A stretch of DNA of 33,146 nucleotides, taken from contig CAMDHH010000011.1 of assembly GCA_945898065.1 (NCBI GenBank), forward strand, positions 1-33,146, given 5' to 3'. The stretch comes from Bifidobacterium breve. GTDB taxonomy: Bacteria; Actinomycetota; Actinomycetes; Nanopelagicales; Nanopelagicaceae. The notes below the pieces were generated by a model. It was given only the letters and a program-made list of their open reading frames with translations, was not told where the DNA came from and did no database searches. Positions 24,153 through 33,146 of this stretch are shown piece by piece (the first letter of the stretch is position 1; each line of letters begins with the position of its first letter). The position numbers and the translations under genes are program-made.

Positions 24153-25523
24153 GTGAAAGAGCAAAAATTACTCAGGCTCTCTCTTCCTATTCTCATACTT
24201 CTCCATCTTGTTACTGGACAAATCTCTGGCTCCCCGGTTGCAATCAATGAAATATTTTTATACAACTTTGTTGTAATAATTACAGTTTTACTTATTGCTA
24301 GAAATTTTAGTAAATCTAATCAGATTGCAATCATTTCTATCTCAATTGCTTTTACTCTGTGGGGATTAGGTTCTCTGATATCGAGTATTTCCTCCTTTTA
24401 TGATCTCTCTTCTCATTCGCAAATAATTGCAAATACTTTTTACCTTCTTTTTTACCCATTTGCCCTCATCGGATTACCAAGGATCTCTTCGCCAAAGAAG
24501 AAATTATCTTCTCTCGAAGTAATGGATGCCTCCATTATCGGATTAGGTTTGAGTTCTCTCGTTACTGCATTTCTGATAAAGCCAGTACTTCCTCGCTTCA
24601 ATGGTGATTTAGTCTCAACTTTCTTTTCGATATGTTTTCCAGTAGCCGACTTAGTACTCATTACTGTTGTCGGGACATCATTTCTTACTCAATTGCGAGG
24701 AAAGAGAAGTGCCTTCTTGGCACTTGGGATTTTTGTATTTACTCTTTCCGATTTTTACTTTCTATGGCAAAGCGTTAATGGAACATATCGCTTTGGTTCT
24801 TTTGTAGATAATGGTTGGTTGATTGCAATGGTACTTATCGGTGAATCGTTGTGGCATAAAGGAGATGTAATTGATTCACAGAAGAGCGTGAACCCAATCA
24901 TGATAACAATTTCAGTCTTTCTTAGCGCTACCCTATTGGCAATAGTTGCCCTCAACCCGGGTTACTTCCCAAGCTTTATTCTCTTTCCAACGATTGCGAC
25001 TCTGTTACTCGCATTTTTCCGAATGACTATTGCCTTGAAAGAAGCGCGCGCTATTGGTGAGGAGAGAATTCTCGCTCGAACCGATGAACTTACTGGATTA
25101 CCAAATCGTCGTAAATTGATTGGGGAACTTGCAATTTTTACTGATAAAGACGGTGCATTACTTCTGCTAGATCTCGATGGTTTCAAACCGATAAATGATA
25201 GTCATGGCCATGAAATTGGTGACATTGTTCTGCAGCAAGTAGCAGGGCGCTTCAGTAGGGCGCTCCCTAATGATGCACTCTTAGCGCGTCTTGGAGGCGA
25301 TGAATTTGGAGTAATAGTTTCCGGAGGTTACGAACACACAATGGAAGTTGCTTTAGCGCTGCACGCAACACTGAGTTATCCATTTCTTATTCAAGGAGAA
25401 ACTATCCACATTGGTGTAAGTATTGGACACATTACAAATGATGGTTCACAAGATTTATTACGCAGAGCAGATTTAGCGATGTACCAAGCAAAGCGTGAGG
25501 GAATTGGCGTCTTTGCTGGTTAG
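24153..25523 (+). CDS. Membrane-bound diguanylate cyclase (GGDEF)
   Basis: 456 aa, GTG start with a poor ribosome-binding site. Residues 1-290 hold about eight hydrophobic helices with short loops, an uncharacterised membrane sensor. The GGDEF domain spans about 300-456: TDELTGLPNRRK (start of the domain), DLDGFKPINDSHGHEIGD (metal/substrate), and the intact active-site GGDEF at 381-385. The product would be cyclic di-GMP. The inhibitory I-site RxxD expected before GGDEF reads PNDA, so feedback inhibition is probably absent. No EAL or HD-GYP partner is in the window. The stop interlocks with photolyase (TTAG, 25520-25523). Confidence 0.92.
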   Translation: MKEQKLLRLSLPILILLHLVTGQISGSPVAINEIFLYNFVVIITVLLIARNFSKSNQIAIISISIAFTLWGLGSLISSISSFYDLSSHSQIIANTFYLLFYPFALIGLPRISSPKKKLSSLEVMDASIIGLGLSSLVTAFLIKPVLPRFNGDLVSTFFSICFPVADLVLITVVGTSFLTQLRGKRSAFLALGIFVFTLSDFYFLWQSVNGTYRFGSFVDNGWLIAMVLIGESLWHKGDVIDSQKSVNPIMITISVFLSATLLAIVALNPGYFPSFILFPTIATLLLAFFRMTIALKEARAIGEERILARTDELTGLPNRRKLIGELAIFTDKDGALLLLDLDGFKPINDSHGHEIGDIVLQQVAGRFSRALPNDALLARLGGDEFGVIVSGGYEHTMEVALALHATLSYPFLIQGETIHIGVSIGHITNDGSQDLLRRADLAMYQAKREGIGVFAG

Positions 25524-26869
25524 GTAGTTTTTATCTCTTCAAGGCGTGCAAGTGATTCCAAGCGCTCGGCGGCATGATCAACAATTCTTTGCATATAACC
25601 ATTGTCATATGCTGTTGGAGCAAGCCAAGGCTCGTGTATTTCATCAGCAGATAGATGTTCAAGTTCTGGTACATATTTTCGGATGTAATCACCATTGGGA
25701 TCAAAGCGCTTACCTTGCTCAATTGGATTGAAGATTCGATAATACGGGGATGCATCTGTGCCGCATCCTGCTGTCCATTGCCAGCCATGAGAATTCGATG
25801 CAACATCAAAATCAACAAGGTGTTCCATAAAGAAATTTGCGCCATGTTGCCATTCCAGATGCAAGTCTTTTACTAGAAATGACGCGACAACCATTCGGGT
25901 TCGATTATGCATCCACCCCTCGTGAAGTAACTGGCGCATCGCAGCATCTACAAATGGGTAGCCAGTCTTGCCTTCACACCATGCAGTGAATTTCTTACCT
26001 GGTTCGTCGTAACGCATCTGCGCAAACTTTGGTGCGTAATACTCAGATTCTGTATGTGGATTATGAAAAAGAATATCGGCATAAAACTCACGCCAAGCAA
26101 TCTCTTTTCTAAAAACATCGTGGGCTTTGCTCTCACCTAACTCTGCAAGCAAAGTACGTGGATGCACCTCGCCCCATTTCAAAGGAGCACTCATCTTGCT
26201 TGTGCCATCAATGCCAGCCATATTTCGATCTTCATCATAGGTATCAAGTGCTTTAGCTTGGAATTGTTTGAATCTTTTCAGCGCAGCTTTTTCACCTGCT
26301 TCAGTTATGACTGCGCCTACGGGTAATTGCCAATCAGGAAATTCGCGTGCAAAACCTTCAGGCACAATTGCAGGAATTACTTTTGGTGTAGTCGCAGGTT
26401 TGCGCCAGCCATGTGCGCACCATGCTTTATAAAATGGTGTGTACACACGGTACGGAGTTGCATCACTTGGTTTGCGAACTCGTCCTGGTGCAACTGCATA
26501 AGGGCTTCCTGTTCGTACAAGAGGAATACCTACATCTTCACACTTTTGATCACGCGCTGCGCCGTATGGTTCATATTCTGCTGAGACGTGCACCGAAGTT
26601 GCGTTATATCGCTTCATTAAATCTTTGAGTACTTCAATGTAATCACCACTAATGACATGTAGCGCCCCACCTAGTGATTCATCGAGGGCGCGCAATGATT
26701 GACCTAGATATGCAAGGCGCTTACTTCCAGCAGTTTTGATCAGTGATTTATCTAAAATAAAGACAGGAATAATTTCTTCGCCAGCATCAATTGCTGCAAG
26801 GAGTGCGGGATGATCAGAAATACGCAGGTCTCTGCGAAACCAGAGAATGCTACGTGCCTCTTTTGCCAT
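25520..26869 (-). CDS. phr: Deoxyribodipyrimidine photolyase (class I cryptochrome/photolyase family)
   Basis: 449 aa from the ATG giving MAKEARSILWFRRDL; another in-frame ATG at 26884 would add five residues, and neither has a clear Shine-Dalgarno sequence. It repairs UV-induced cyclobutane pyrimidine dimers using blue light and FADH-. The N-terminal antenna domain shows WFRRDLRISDHPALL. The FAD domain shows WREFYADILFHNP, GYPFVDAAMRQLLHEGWMHN, and the signature W-x-W-TAGCGTDASPYYRIFNP before DPNGDYIRKYVPEL. All fit the bacterial class I CPD enzyme. It is compatible with life in sunlit water. It starts 42 nt after the gltA stop and may be read from the gltA promoter. Confidence 0.94.
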   Translation of the reverse strand: MAKEARSILWFRRDLRISDHPALLAAIDAGEEIIPVFILDKSLIKTAGSKRLAYLGQSLRALDESLGGALHVISGDYIEVLKDLMKRYNATSVHVSAEYEPYGAARDQKCEDVGIPLVRTGSPYAVAPGRVRKPSDATPYRVYTPFYKAWCAHGWRKPATTPKVIPAIVPEGFAREFPDWQLPVGAVITEAGEKAALKRFKQFQAKALDTYDEDRNMAGIDGTSKMSAPLKWGEVHPRTLLAELGESKAHDVFRKEIAWREFYADILFHNPHTESEYYAPKFAQMRYDEPGKKFTAWCEGKTGYPFVDAAMRQLLHEGWMHNRTRMVVASFLVKDLHLEWQHGANFFMEHLVDFDVASNSHGWQWTAGCGTDASPYYRIFNPIEQGKRFDPNGDYIRKYVPELEHLSADEIHEPWLAPTAYDNGYMQRIVDHAAERLESLARLEEIKTT

Positions 26870-26911
26870 GGCTGATTCAATCATTTCGAATCAGATATAG
26901 CACTTTAGAAA

Positions 26912-28027
26912 TTAGCGGTGTAGCTGCTCCACTGTTGCATCCCAACCCTGTACATCTTCAGGCTTGCGAGGTGCCTTGCCAACGTAGCGAGCGGATGGAC
27001 GAATCAAACGTCCTGTGCGCTTTTGCTCCAAGATATGTGCAGACCAACCAGCAGTGCGCGCAGCAGTAAACATTGAAGTAAATAGGTGTGAAGGCACTTC
27101 TGCGAAATCCAAAATAATCGCAGCCCAGAACTCAACGTTGGTTTCTAGAACACGATCTGGTTGGCGCTCGTGAAGTTCTTTCAGGGCTGCCTTCTCCAGT
27201 GCTTCTGCAACTGCATAACGTGGTGCATTCAATTCTTTAGCGGTGCGACGTAGTGTGCGAGCGCGTGGATCTTCGGCGCGATACACGCGGTGTCCAAATC
27301 CCATCAAACGCTCTTTACGATCTAGCAAACCCTTGACGTATGCAGTTGCATCGCCAGACTTTTCTACTTCTTCAATCATGTGCAATACACGCGATGGCGC
27401 ACCGCCGTGAAGTGGGCCTGACATCGCACCGATTGCACCCGAGAGTGCAGCTGCAACATCGGCACCTGTTGATGCAATAACTCGAGCAGTAAATGTTGAT
27501 GCATTCATTCCGTGCTCTGCAGCAGATACAAAGTAAGCATCAATTGCGCGAACGTGTGCTGGATCTGGTTCACCGCGCCAGCGAATCATCATTCGCTCTA
27601 CAACTGTGTGTGCTTTATCAATTTCAGATTCTGGAACTGCTGGTGCATAAATTCCGCGAGCAGCTTGTGCTAAATAAGAAAGAACCATCACGGATGCGCG
27701 CGCTAAGTTGCTACGTGCTTCAGCATCATCAATATCGAGAAGTGGTTTGAATCCCCACGCTGGTGCAAGCATTGAAATTGCTGCCTGCACATCTACGCGA
27801 ACATCACCTGAGTGCACTGGGAGTGGAAACTTTTCTGCATTTGGAAGACCAGGATTGAATTCGTCATCGACTAGTAATCCCCATACGTTTCCAAATGAAA
27901 CACGACCTACTAGGTCATCGATATCAACGCCGCGGTAGCGAAGCGCACTACCTTCTTTATCTGGTTCAGCTATCTCTGATTCAAAAGCAATGACACCTTC
28001 TAAACCTGGCTTGAAATCATCAGACAC
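26912..28027 (-). CDS. Citrate synthase (citrate synthase 2 / CitA type)
   Basis: 371 aa from a GTG start with AAAGGAG 6 nt upstream; in-frame starts further upstream would overlap pdxH. It condenses oxaloacetate and acetyl-CoA. Active-site landmarks are GPLHGGAPSRVL and GFGHRVYRAEDPRA, with the distal catalytic Asp in the ILDFAEVP region. The beginning SDDFKPGLEGVIAFESEIAE is that of the actinobacterial CitA group, placed next to pdxH/serC as in mycobacteria (Rv0889c). It may be the only citrate synthase in a streamlined genome, but the window cannot tell; 2-methylcitrate activity is possible. Confidence 0.94.
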   Translation of the reverse strand: MSDDFKPGLEGVIAFESEIAEPDKEGSALRYRGVDIDDLVGRVSFGNVWGLLVDDEFNPGLPNAEKFPLPVHSGDVRVDVQAAISMLAPAWGFKPLLDIDDAEARSNLARASVMVLSYLAQAARGIYAPAVPESEIDKAHTVVERMMIRWRGEPDPAHVRAIDAYFVSAAEHGMNASTFTARVIASTGADVAAALSGAIGAMSGPLHGGAPSRVLHMIEEVEKSGDATAYVKGLLDRKERLMGFGHRVYRAEDPRARTLRRTAKELNAPRYAVAEALEKAALKELHERQPDRVLETNVEFWAAIILDFAEVPSHLFTSMFTAARTAGWSAHILEQKRTGRLIRPSARYVGKAPRKPEDVQGWDATVEQLHR

Positions 28028-28140
28028 GCTGTGCTCCTTTATTTGTAAGTACGAGCCTAATTCTGCACCTATTTGCGGTGTGGTCATAACCACTTGGAAT
28101 TGAAGATGACGCCAAGGCCAAAGTGACGTTAGATACATCC
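28028..28140. promoter_or_regulatory. Divergent intergenic region between citrate synthase and pdxH
   Basis: These 113 bp carry the citrate synthase ribosome-binding site on the minus strand and must hold both promoters. Toward pdxH, TTAGAT ends 6 nt before the ATG, a weaker version of the leaderless TANNNT box. No clear operator palindrome was found. Confidence 0.3.
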
Positions 28141-28797
28141 ATGGAAGAGAACCCCTTAGACCGAGATGCTATCCGCGCAATGCGCCGCTCCTATGGCGAG
28201 GCTGGTTTGGAGTCACTCCCCGAGGATCCATTTGTCGCATTCTCACAATGGTTAGCCGAGGCTGCCTCTATTCCTGCAATTGTTGAAGCCAATGCGATGG
28301 TGCTTTCAACCGTAGATGATGGCGATCAAATCAGTACTCGCACCGTTTTGCTCAAAGATATTTCAGAGGGTGGATTTACATTCTTCACAAATTACTCTTC
28401 GCGAAAAGCACGCGCTATTGAACTCAACCACAATGTTGCACTCCTATTTCCTTGGTTTGTAATGGAGCGACAAGTTGCAATTAGTGGAGTAACTGAAAAA
28501 ATAAGTGCGCAAGAATCTGCAGACTACTTTGCAACGCGTCCATGGTCTAGCCAAATTGGTGCGTGGGCAAGTCATCAATCCTCGCCGCTTTCCTCGCGCG
28601 AAGAACTTGAACAACGTTTTGTTGGTGCTGCGCAAAAATGGCCCGAGGGAACTACCGTTCCAGTCCCACCGCATTGGGGTGGGTATCGCGTTACTCCATT
28701 GTCGATTGAATTCTGGCAAGGTCGATACTCGAGATTGCATGATCGATTGCGCTATGAGCGGGATAACAGTTCTGCTAATTGGGTAATCACTCGTTAC

Positions 28798-28806
<9 letters not shown>
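28141..28806 (+). CDS. pdxH: Pyridoxamine/pyridoxine 5'-phosphate oxidase
   Basis: 221 aa from the ATG giving MEENPLDRDAIRAMRR; the upstream GTG is less likely. It is an FMN enzyme oxidising PNP or PMP to pyridoxal 5'-phosphate. Landmarks are STRTVLLKDISEGGFTFFTN with SSRKA (FMN and substrate), ERQVAISG, and the C-terminal QGRYSRLHDRLRYER plus WVITRYYP, which match the family ending R-L-x-P apart from Tyr for Leu. It has no Shine-Dalgarno sequence. Adjacent serC encodes a PLP enzyme, so maker and user of the cofactor lie together. Confidence 0.93.
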
Positions 28807-29934
<1,128 letters not shown>

Positions 29935-29941
29935 ATAGTTC

Positions 29942-31099
29942 ATGCCACTTTCCTTCAAGCGCGATAAGGTCTTTTGGACCATCGGTGCTCAAGCAATTGT
30001 TATCAACTATTACTTGGGTGGATTTAGTCCTGCGCAACCATTGCTTCGTGCAGATCAAGGAACTTCACTCACAGTTGCAGGTTTACACGGTACTGCTATG
30101 GGAATTGCTGCAATTATCGCCGGATTTTCAGTTCCGCATCTTGTCCACAAATATGGGCGTATCAAAACTACGTGGATAGGTGTGAATATCTTCTCTGTCG
30201 GGGTACTGATGTTTGTGCTTGGCCCAGGAATTGGCTTTACATTATTTGCTACATTTTTAACTGGCTTTGGTACTTCAACAATTATTAGCAATATGGTGAC
30301 AATTCTTGCGCAGCACTATAAAAGCGCAGCAGCCCTTGCAATTCCTCAAACAAATGCAATTGGCTCAGCTGGGTACGTGATGGGAACGCTTATCGTCGGA
30401 ATTCTTGCTGGCACAACTATTAGTTGGCGTTGGGGACTACTGCTTCCCTTACCTATTGCTCTCATTACCTATTTTGTTTCTCGTGACAAAAACGCTGAGT
30501 TACACGTTCCCCATGAAGATGGACCTCAGCGCGGCAAACTTCCTCGCCACTACTGGATTGCATTCTTTGGCTTCTTCTGCAGTATTTCAAGTGAGTTTGC
30601 AATTACATTCTGGTCTGCAGCGCTGCTTCGTGAGCGCGTAGGTTCAACCGCCGCTGTATCAACAATTTGTATTGTTGCAGTCGGTTCTGGAATGGCAATT
30701 GGGCGCTGGTATGGAGGAATTGTCCTCAAGAAGCTTGCAGTTGATCATCAGCTGGCTGCTGCGATCACGCTACAACTTATTAGTTTTATGATTTTCTGGC
30801 TCTCTCATAATCTCATTGGTTCTCTTATTGCACTCTTTGGTGTCGGACTAGGAATCTCAACTCAATTTAGTCTTTCATCAGTGCGACTCATTACATTGAG
30901 TGATAACAAGCCAGATTTAGCGATCGCCCGAAGTTCCATTGCCGCCGGTCTTGCTATTGGTCTAGCACCTTTCATATTAGGTGTCCTTGGTGATCACCTT
31001 GGAATATCCCGTGCGTACATGATGGTGCCTGTTCTTATTCTTATTTCTCTAGCAATAACCTTAATAATTCCATCGAAAATAGAGAGTCTTCGGGCATGA
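29942..31099 (+). CDS. MFS transporter
   Basis: 385 aa, about 12 predicted helices in two halves split by the hydrophilic loop DKNAELHVPHEDGPQRGK (about residues 181-198). The loop between helices 2 and 3, HLVHKYGRIKTTW, has the basic residues of the MFS A-motif in reduced form. It is sugar- or drug-type by general look; the substrate cannot be told. It starts 7 nt after serC without a clear ribosome-binding site, and its TGA overlaps the start of a 26-codon ORF. Confidence 0.86.
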   Translation: MPLSFKRDKVFWTIGAQAIVINYYLGGFSPAQPLLRADQGTSLTVAGLHGTAMGIAAIIAGFSVPHLVHKYGRIKTTWIGVNIFSVGVLMFVLGPGIGFTLFATFLTGFGTSTIISNMVTILAQHYKSAAALAIPQTNAIGSAGYVMGTLIVGILAGTTISWRWGLLLPLPIALITYFVSRDKNAELHVPHEDGPQRGKLPRHYWIAFFGFFCSISSEFAITFWSAALLRERVGSTAAVSTICIVAVGSGMAIGRWYGGIVLKKLAVDHQLAAAITLQLISFMIFWLSHNLIGSLIALFGVGLGISTQFSLSSVRLITLSDNKPDLAIARSSIAAGLAIGLAPFILGVLGDHLGISRAYMMVPVLILISLAITLIIPSKIESLRA

Positions 31100-31176
31100 G
31101 TTACAAGACAAGAAGATTAGTTACTCTCACAATCCTTTTTGGACTAATTATTCTTACTGCCATTAGTGGTCTTTAG
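31096..31176 (+). CDS. Small single-helix membrane protein, 26 aa
   Basis: The ORF starts in an ATGA overlap with the MFS stop. It reads MSYKTRRLVTLTILFGLI, then ILTAISGL. It has a basic N-terminus (K4, R6, R7) and one hydrophobic stretch from about residue 8 to the end, the layout of a tail-like inner-membrane peptide with its N-terminus in the cytoplasm. The overlap suggests translational coupling to the transporter, so it may be a small accessory subunit. Its last 33 nt overlap the end of the convergent MFS gene. I recall short basic-plus-hydrophobic peptides elsewhere in Actinobacteria but cannot name a family. Confidence 0.5.
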   Translation: MSYKTRRLVTLTILFGLIILTAISGL

Positions 31177-32418
31177 TACCGTGCTAATACTTATATCCTG
31201 CGGTAATCCGACTCTATTTCTATATTTCGCATAAATAATTGTTGTAGCAGTAAGTGATATTGCCCCACAGGCAGCAATGGTTTCTCGTGTGCCAATCAAT
31301 TCAGACATGACACCAATAAGTGGTGAACCAAAAGGTGTTCCTCCCATGAAAATCAGAAGGTATAGACCCATTACTCGCCCTCTAATTGCGGGATCTGTAT
31401 TTACCTGCACAATTGAATTAGCGGTGATCAGTGTGGTCAATGCTGCTAAACCACACACAGGTAGCCAGAATGCGTATGCGAGATAGGTCGGCATGAGCGA
31501 GAGAATGATGACAACTAGTGAAAAAACTATTCCTGCTCGCACGACAAAGAGTGTTTTTCTAAATCCTTCTAATCGCGCCGAAATGAGTGCGCCACTAAGG
31601 GATCCGATGGCGATAAAAGTTCCAAGGAGCCCATATGAGGCAGGACCTTTACCAAAAACTTTCGTTGCCATCAGTGCATTGAATATTTGAAAATTCAAAC
31701 CAAATGTTGCAATAAAGAAAACCATCGCCATGACGACATATAAATCTGGGCGTGCGCGAACATAGGCAATACCTTCGCGCACATTAGTCATGGAGGTACT
31801 TTTCTCAGTTGTGAAGAATGCTTTTTCATTGAGCTGCGTGAGGGCAAGAATGACAAATAGATAAGAAAAAGCGTTGAATAGAAAGGATGGACCAGTGCCA
31901 AAGGCTGCAATGAGGAAACCTGAGACTGCAGGGCCTATGAGGCGCCCCGCGTTGAAATTTGCAGAGTTGAGACTTACTGCATTTGGTAAATCTTCAGGGC
32001 CTACTACTTCATTCGTAAAACTCTGGCGAACTGGACCTTCAATTGCCGTTGAAATTCCCAAGATAAATGCCAAGAGAAAAACATGCCATAGCGCGACAAC
32101 GCCTGTCATTACTAAAATTCCAAGTACAGCCGAAGAGAGACCGCCTCCAATATTTGTAGCGATTAAGACTTTCCGTTTATTGAAACGATCGGCGAGTGCG
32201 CCACCATGCAAACTAAAGAGAAGTACTGGTGCAAATTGCAGTGCTGTAACTAAACCTAAATAAGTTCCACTATTTGTGAGTTCGAGTACGAGCCAATCTT
32301 GAGCAATGCGTTGAGCCCAAGCACCAATATTGGAAAGGGCATTTGCAGGAAAGAGAATTTGGTAATTTCTATGACGAAAAGAACGCCAGTTACCCTCTTC
32401 ATTTACTGACAGGCGCAT
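31144..32418 (-). CDS. MFS transporter (EntS/transmembrane secretion effector type)
   Basis: 424 aa from the ATG giving MRLSVNEEGNWRSFRHRNYQ, with AGAAGAG just upstream. The frame is open 11 codons further, but that would overlap the divergent gene. The N-terminal FRHRNYQILFPANALSNIGAWAQ-type opening, the A-motif GGALADRFNKRKVL after helix 2, and RGRVMGLYLLIFMG in the second half are typical of the MFS_3 family, which includes the enterobactin exporter EntS. Twelve helices are expected. The cargo is unknown; siderophore or small-molecule export is only a family suggestion. Its end overlaps the 26-aa ORF by 33 nt. Confidence 0.89.
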   Translation of the reverse strand: MRLSVNEEGNWRSFRHRNYQILFPANALSNIGAWAQRIAQDWLVLELTNSGTYLGLVTALQFAPVLLFSLHGGALADRFNKRKVLIATNIGGGLSSAVLGILVMTGVVALWHVFLLAFILGISTAIEGPVRQSFTNEVVGPEDLPNAVSLNSANFNAGRLIGPAVSGFLIAAFGTGPSFLFNAFSYLFVILALTQLNEKAFFTTEKSTSMTNVREGIAYVRARPDLYVVMAMVFFIATFGLNFQIFNALMATKVFGKGPASYGLLGTFIAIGSLSGALISARLEGFRKTLFVVRAGIVFSLVVIILSLMPTYLAYAFWLPVCGLAALTTLITANSIVQVNTDPAIRGRVMGLYLLIFMGGTPFGSPLIGVMSELIGTRETIAACGAISLTATTIIYAKYRNRVGLPQDISISTVLKTTNGSKNN

Positions 32419-32430
32419 TACTCTTCTCTC
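32419..32430. promoter_or_regulatory. 12-bp divergent start region: -10 box on plus, ribosome-binding site on minus
   Basis: The two start codons are separated by TACTCTTCTCTC only. Read on plus, TACTCT (32419-32424) is a TANNNT box 6 nt before the DUF2530 ATG. Read on minus, the same bases give GAGAGAAGAGTA, a Shine-Dalgarno-like purine run just before the MFS ATG. The MFS promoter must therefore lie inside the DUF2530 gene. Confidence 0.4.
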
Positions 32431-32628
32431 ATGACCTCTTCGACTTCGCATCTACGTTCTGTCGTAACCCTAGTAGCAATTGGAACTATCTGTTGGCTAG
32501 TTGCAGGAATAATTGCGATAGTGCTGGGAGCCGAATCTAAAGTTGTCTGGACATGCCTTGCAGGTGCCGTGTTAGGCACTGTTGGAATTCGTTACACAAT
32601 CCGTCGATCTAGACGAAGTGGTATTTAG
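32431..32628 (+). CDS. DUF2530-like two-helix membrane protein
   Basis: 65 aa. TM1 is about residues 11-33 and TM2 about 37-53, followed by the basic tail RRSRRSG, so both ends face the cytoplasm by the positive-inside rule. The pattern of a Val-Gly-Thr helix, a Trp-Thr-Cys at the start of helix 2 and a Gly-rich end with an Arg cluster fits DUF2530 of Actinobacteria, which neighbours the cold-shock gene in mycobacteria. The function is unknown. The message is probably leaderless. The stop interlocks with the cold-shock gene (TTAG, 32625-32628). Confidence 0.75.
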   Translation: MTSSTSHLRSVVTLVAIGTICWLVAGIIAIVLGAESKVVWTCLAGAVLGTVGIRYTIRRSRRSGI

Positions 32629-33008
32629 GCTTCTAGCTGACCAGCAATTCCACGAAGCACGCGACCTAAGCGCTCTGCTTCAACTGCATTGGGATGGCGA
32701 CCATGACGAAGACCATTTCCGACTTTATCCAAAATCTTAATTGTGTCTTCAATCATTGCAGCAAGATCATCAGAGTTCACGCGACTATTTTCCACAAGTG
32801 ATGGTGGTGCATCAATGATTACAACTGAAAGTGCTTGTGGTCCGCGACGACCATCAGCAACACCGAACTCAAGTTTCGTTCCAGGCTTTACTGTTGAGAC
32901 ACCTGCAGGAAGTGAACTTGCAGCGAGATAAACATCTTCGCCTTCTTCGGATGCAATAAATCCAAAACCTTTTTCGAGGCTAAACCATTTGACGCGGCCT
33001 GTAGGCAT
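32625..33008 (-). CDS. Cold-shock-domain protein with C-terminal helical extension
   Basis: 127 aa, about twice the length of classic CspA. The cold-shock domain is residues 1-65: GRVKWFSLEKGFGFI contains RNP1 (KGFGFI, 13-18). RNP2, usually VFVH, is VYLAA (26-30), so the stacking Phe and His are changed. Residues about 80-127 form an extra, probably helical region (DLAAMIEDTIKILDKVG and later VEAERLGRVLRGIAGQL) found in the mycobacterial CspB group (Rv0871). It should bind single-stranded RNA or DNA, possibly as an RNA chaperone. AGGAG lies about 8 nt before the ATG. Confidence 0.9.
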   Translation of the reverse strand: MPTGRVKWFSLEKGFGFIASEEGEDVYLAASSLPAGVSTVKPGTKLEFGVADGRRGPQALSVVIIDAPPSLVENSRVNSDDLAAMIEDTIKILDKVGNGLRHGRHPNAVEAERLGRVLRGIAGQLEA

Positions 33009-33146
33009 GGCGGGGGCTCCTAGCTAATTCAGTATTCGTGTGGGCCGCAGGGGTGCGGGCATGAGGCAAGTTTATCTCACAACGCATGGTTGCCGTAACC
33101 CCTTTTTACGCGGGGAAAATTAGAGAGTGGCCTCGCTATGCGCACC
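33009..33146. other. Upstream region of the cold-shock gene and window edge
   Basis: It holds the AGGAG of the cold-shock gene (complement near 33016-33020) and its promoter, which I cannot place. CCCC (33099-33102) and GGGG (33112-33115) could form a short hairpin, but no T run follows on either strand. An ATG at 33138 (Met-Arg-Thr) near the edge may begin a plus-strand gene; only three codons are visible, so it is not called. Confidence 0.4.

Noticed and set aside
31874..32263. 129-aa frame opposite the second MFS gene
   Set aside because: Antisense shadow; Lys/Pro-rich with no recognisable domain, while the minus frame has clear MFS motifs.
33099..33115. CCCC/GGGG hairpin as a terminator
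   Set aside because: Four base pairs only and no T run follows on either strand.

Overview
The window reads as a compact, AT-leaning actinobacterial chromosome segment. Gene content and order point to Actinobacteria: tRNA-Gln–glmU–prs–rplY, rsmI beside a Pmt-type protein mannosyltransferase, 5-formyl-THF cyclo-ligase–MoeA-like–RimJ–membrane protein, mycobacterial-type serC, DUF2530, and a cold-shock protein with a C-terminal extension. The low GC for the phylum, tiny intergenic gaps, overlapping genes and a photolyase suggest a streamlined sunlit freshwater lineage (acI / Nanopelagicales-like). That taxonomic placement is inference. No mobile element, phage, CRISPR array or rRNA was seen, and no stretch over 300 bases lacks a gene.

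Layout: 1-2643 (minus) holds tRNA-Gln, glmU, prs and the first codons of rplY. A MarR regulator (2749-3243, plus) converges on a minus-strand housekeeping operon, rsmI–metG–tatD–rsmA–ispE (8306 down to 3240). Divergent from rsmI is pmt. Next comes a minus cluster of a MoeA/gephyrin-like protein, a RimJ-type acetyltransferase and a three-helix membrane protein (11967 down to 9636). It matches the actinobacterial glp–glpR division locus, but the MoeA-like protein has lost a whole domain. 5-FCL (plus) converges on copC–copD/ctaG–acyl-CoA dehydrogenase (minus), whose CopC contains no histidine. fmdB, a 38-aa acidic ORF, an MMPL/RND transporter and purU follow, then tRNA-Arg(CCT).

19697-23368 is a three-gene redox operon of unknown pathway: a saccharopine-dehydrogenase-like protein, a GMC oxidoreductase with a ferredoxin-like four-cysteine motif, and an SDR. 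Then come a secreted four-Cys coiled-coil protein, a membrane diguanylate cyclase, photolyase and citrate synthase (minus), pdxH–serC–MFS plus a 26-aa membrane peptide, a second MFS (minus), DUF2530, and the cold-shock protein (minus).

Recurring architecture: four convergent gene pairs share exactly four bases through interlocked stop codons. Several genes (pmt, purU, serC, DUF2530, perhaps glmU) have a TANNNT box ending 6-7 nt before the start codon with no Shine-Dalgarno sequence, as expected of leaderless mRNAs. One divergent pair has start codons only 12 bp apart.
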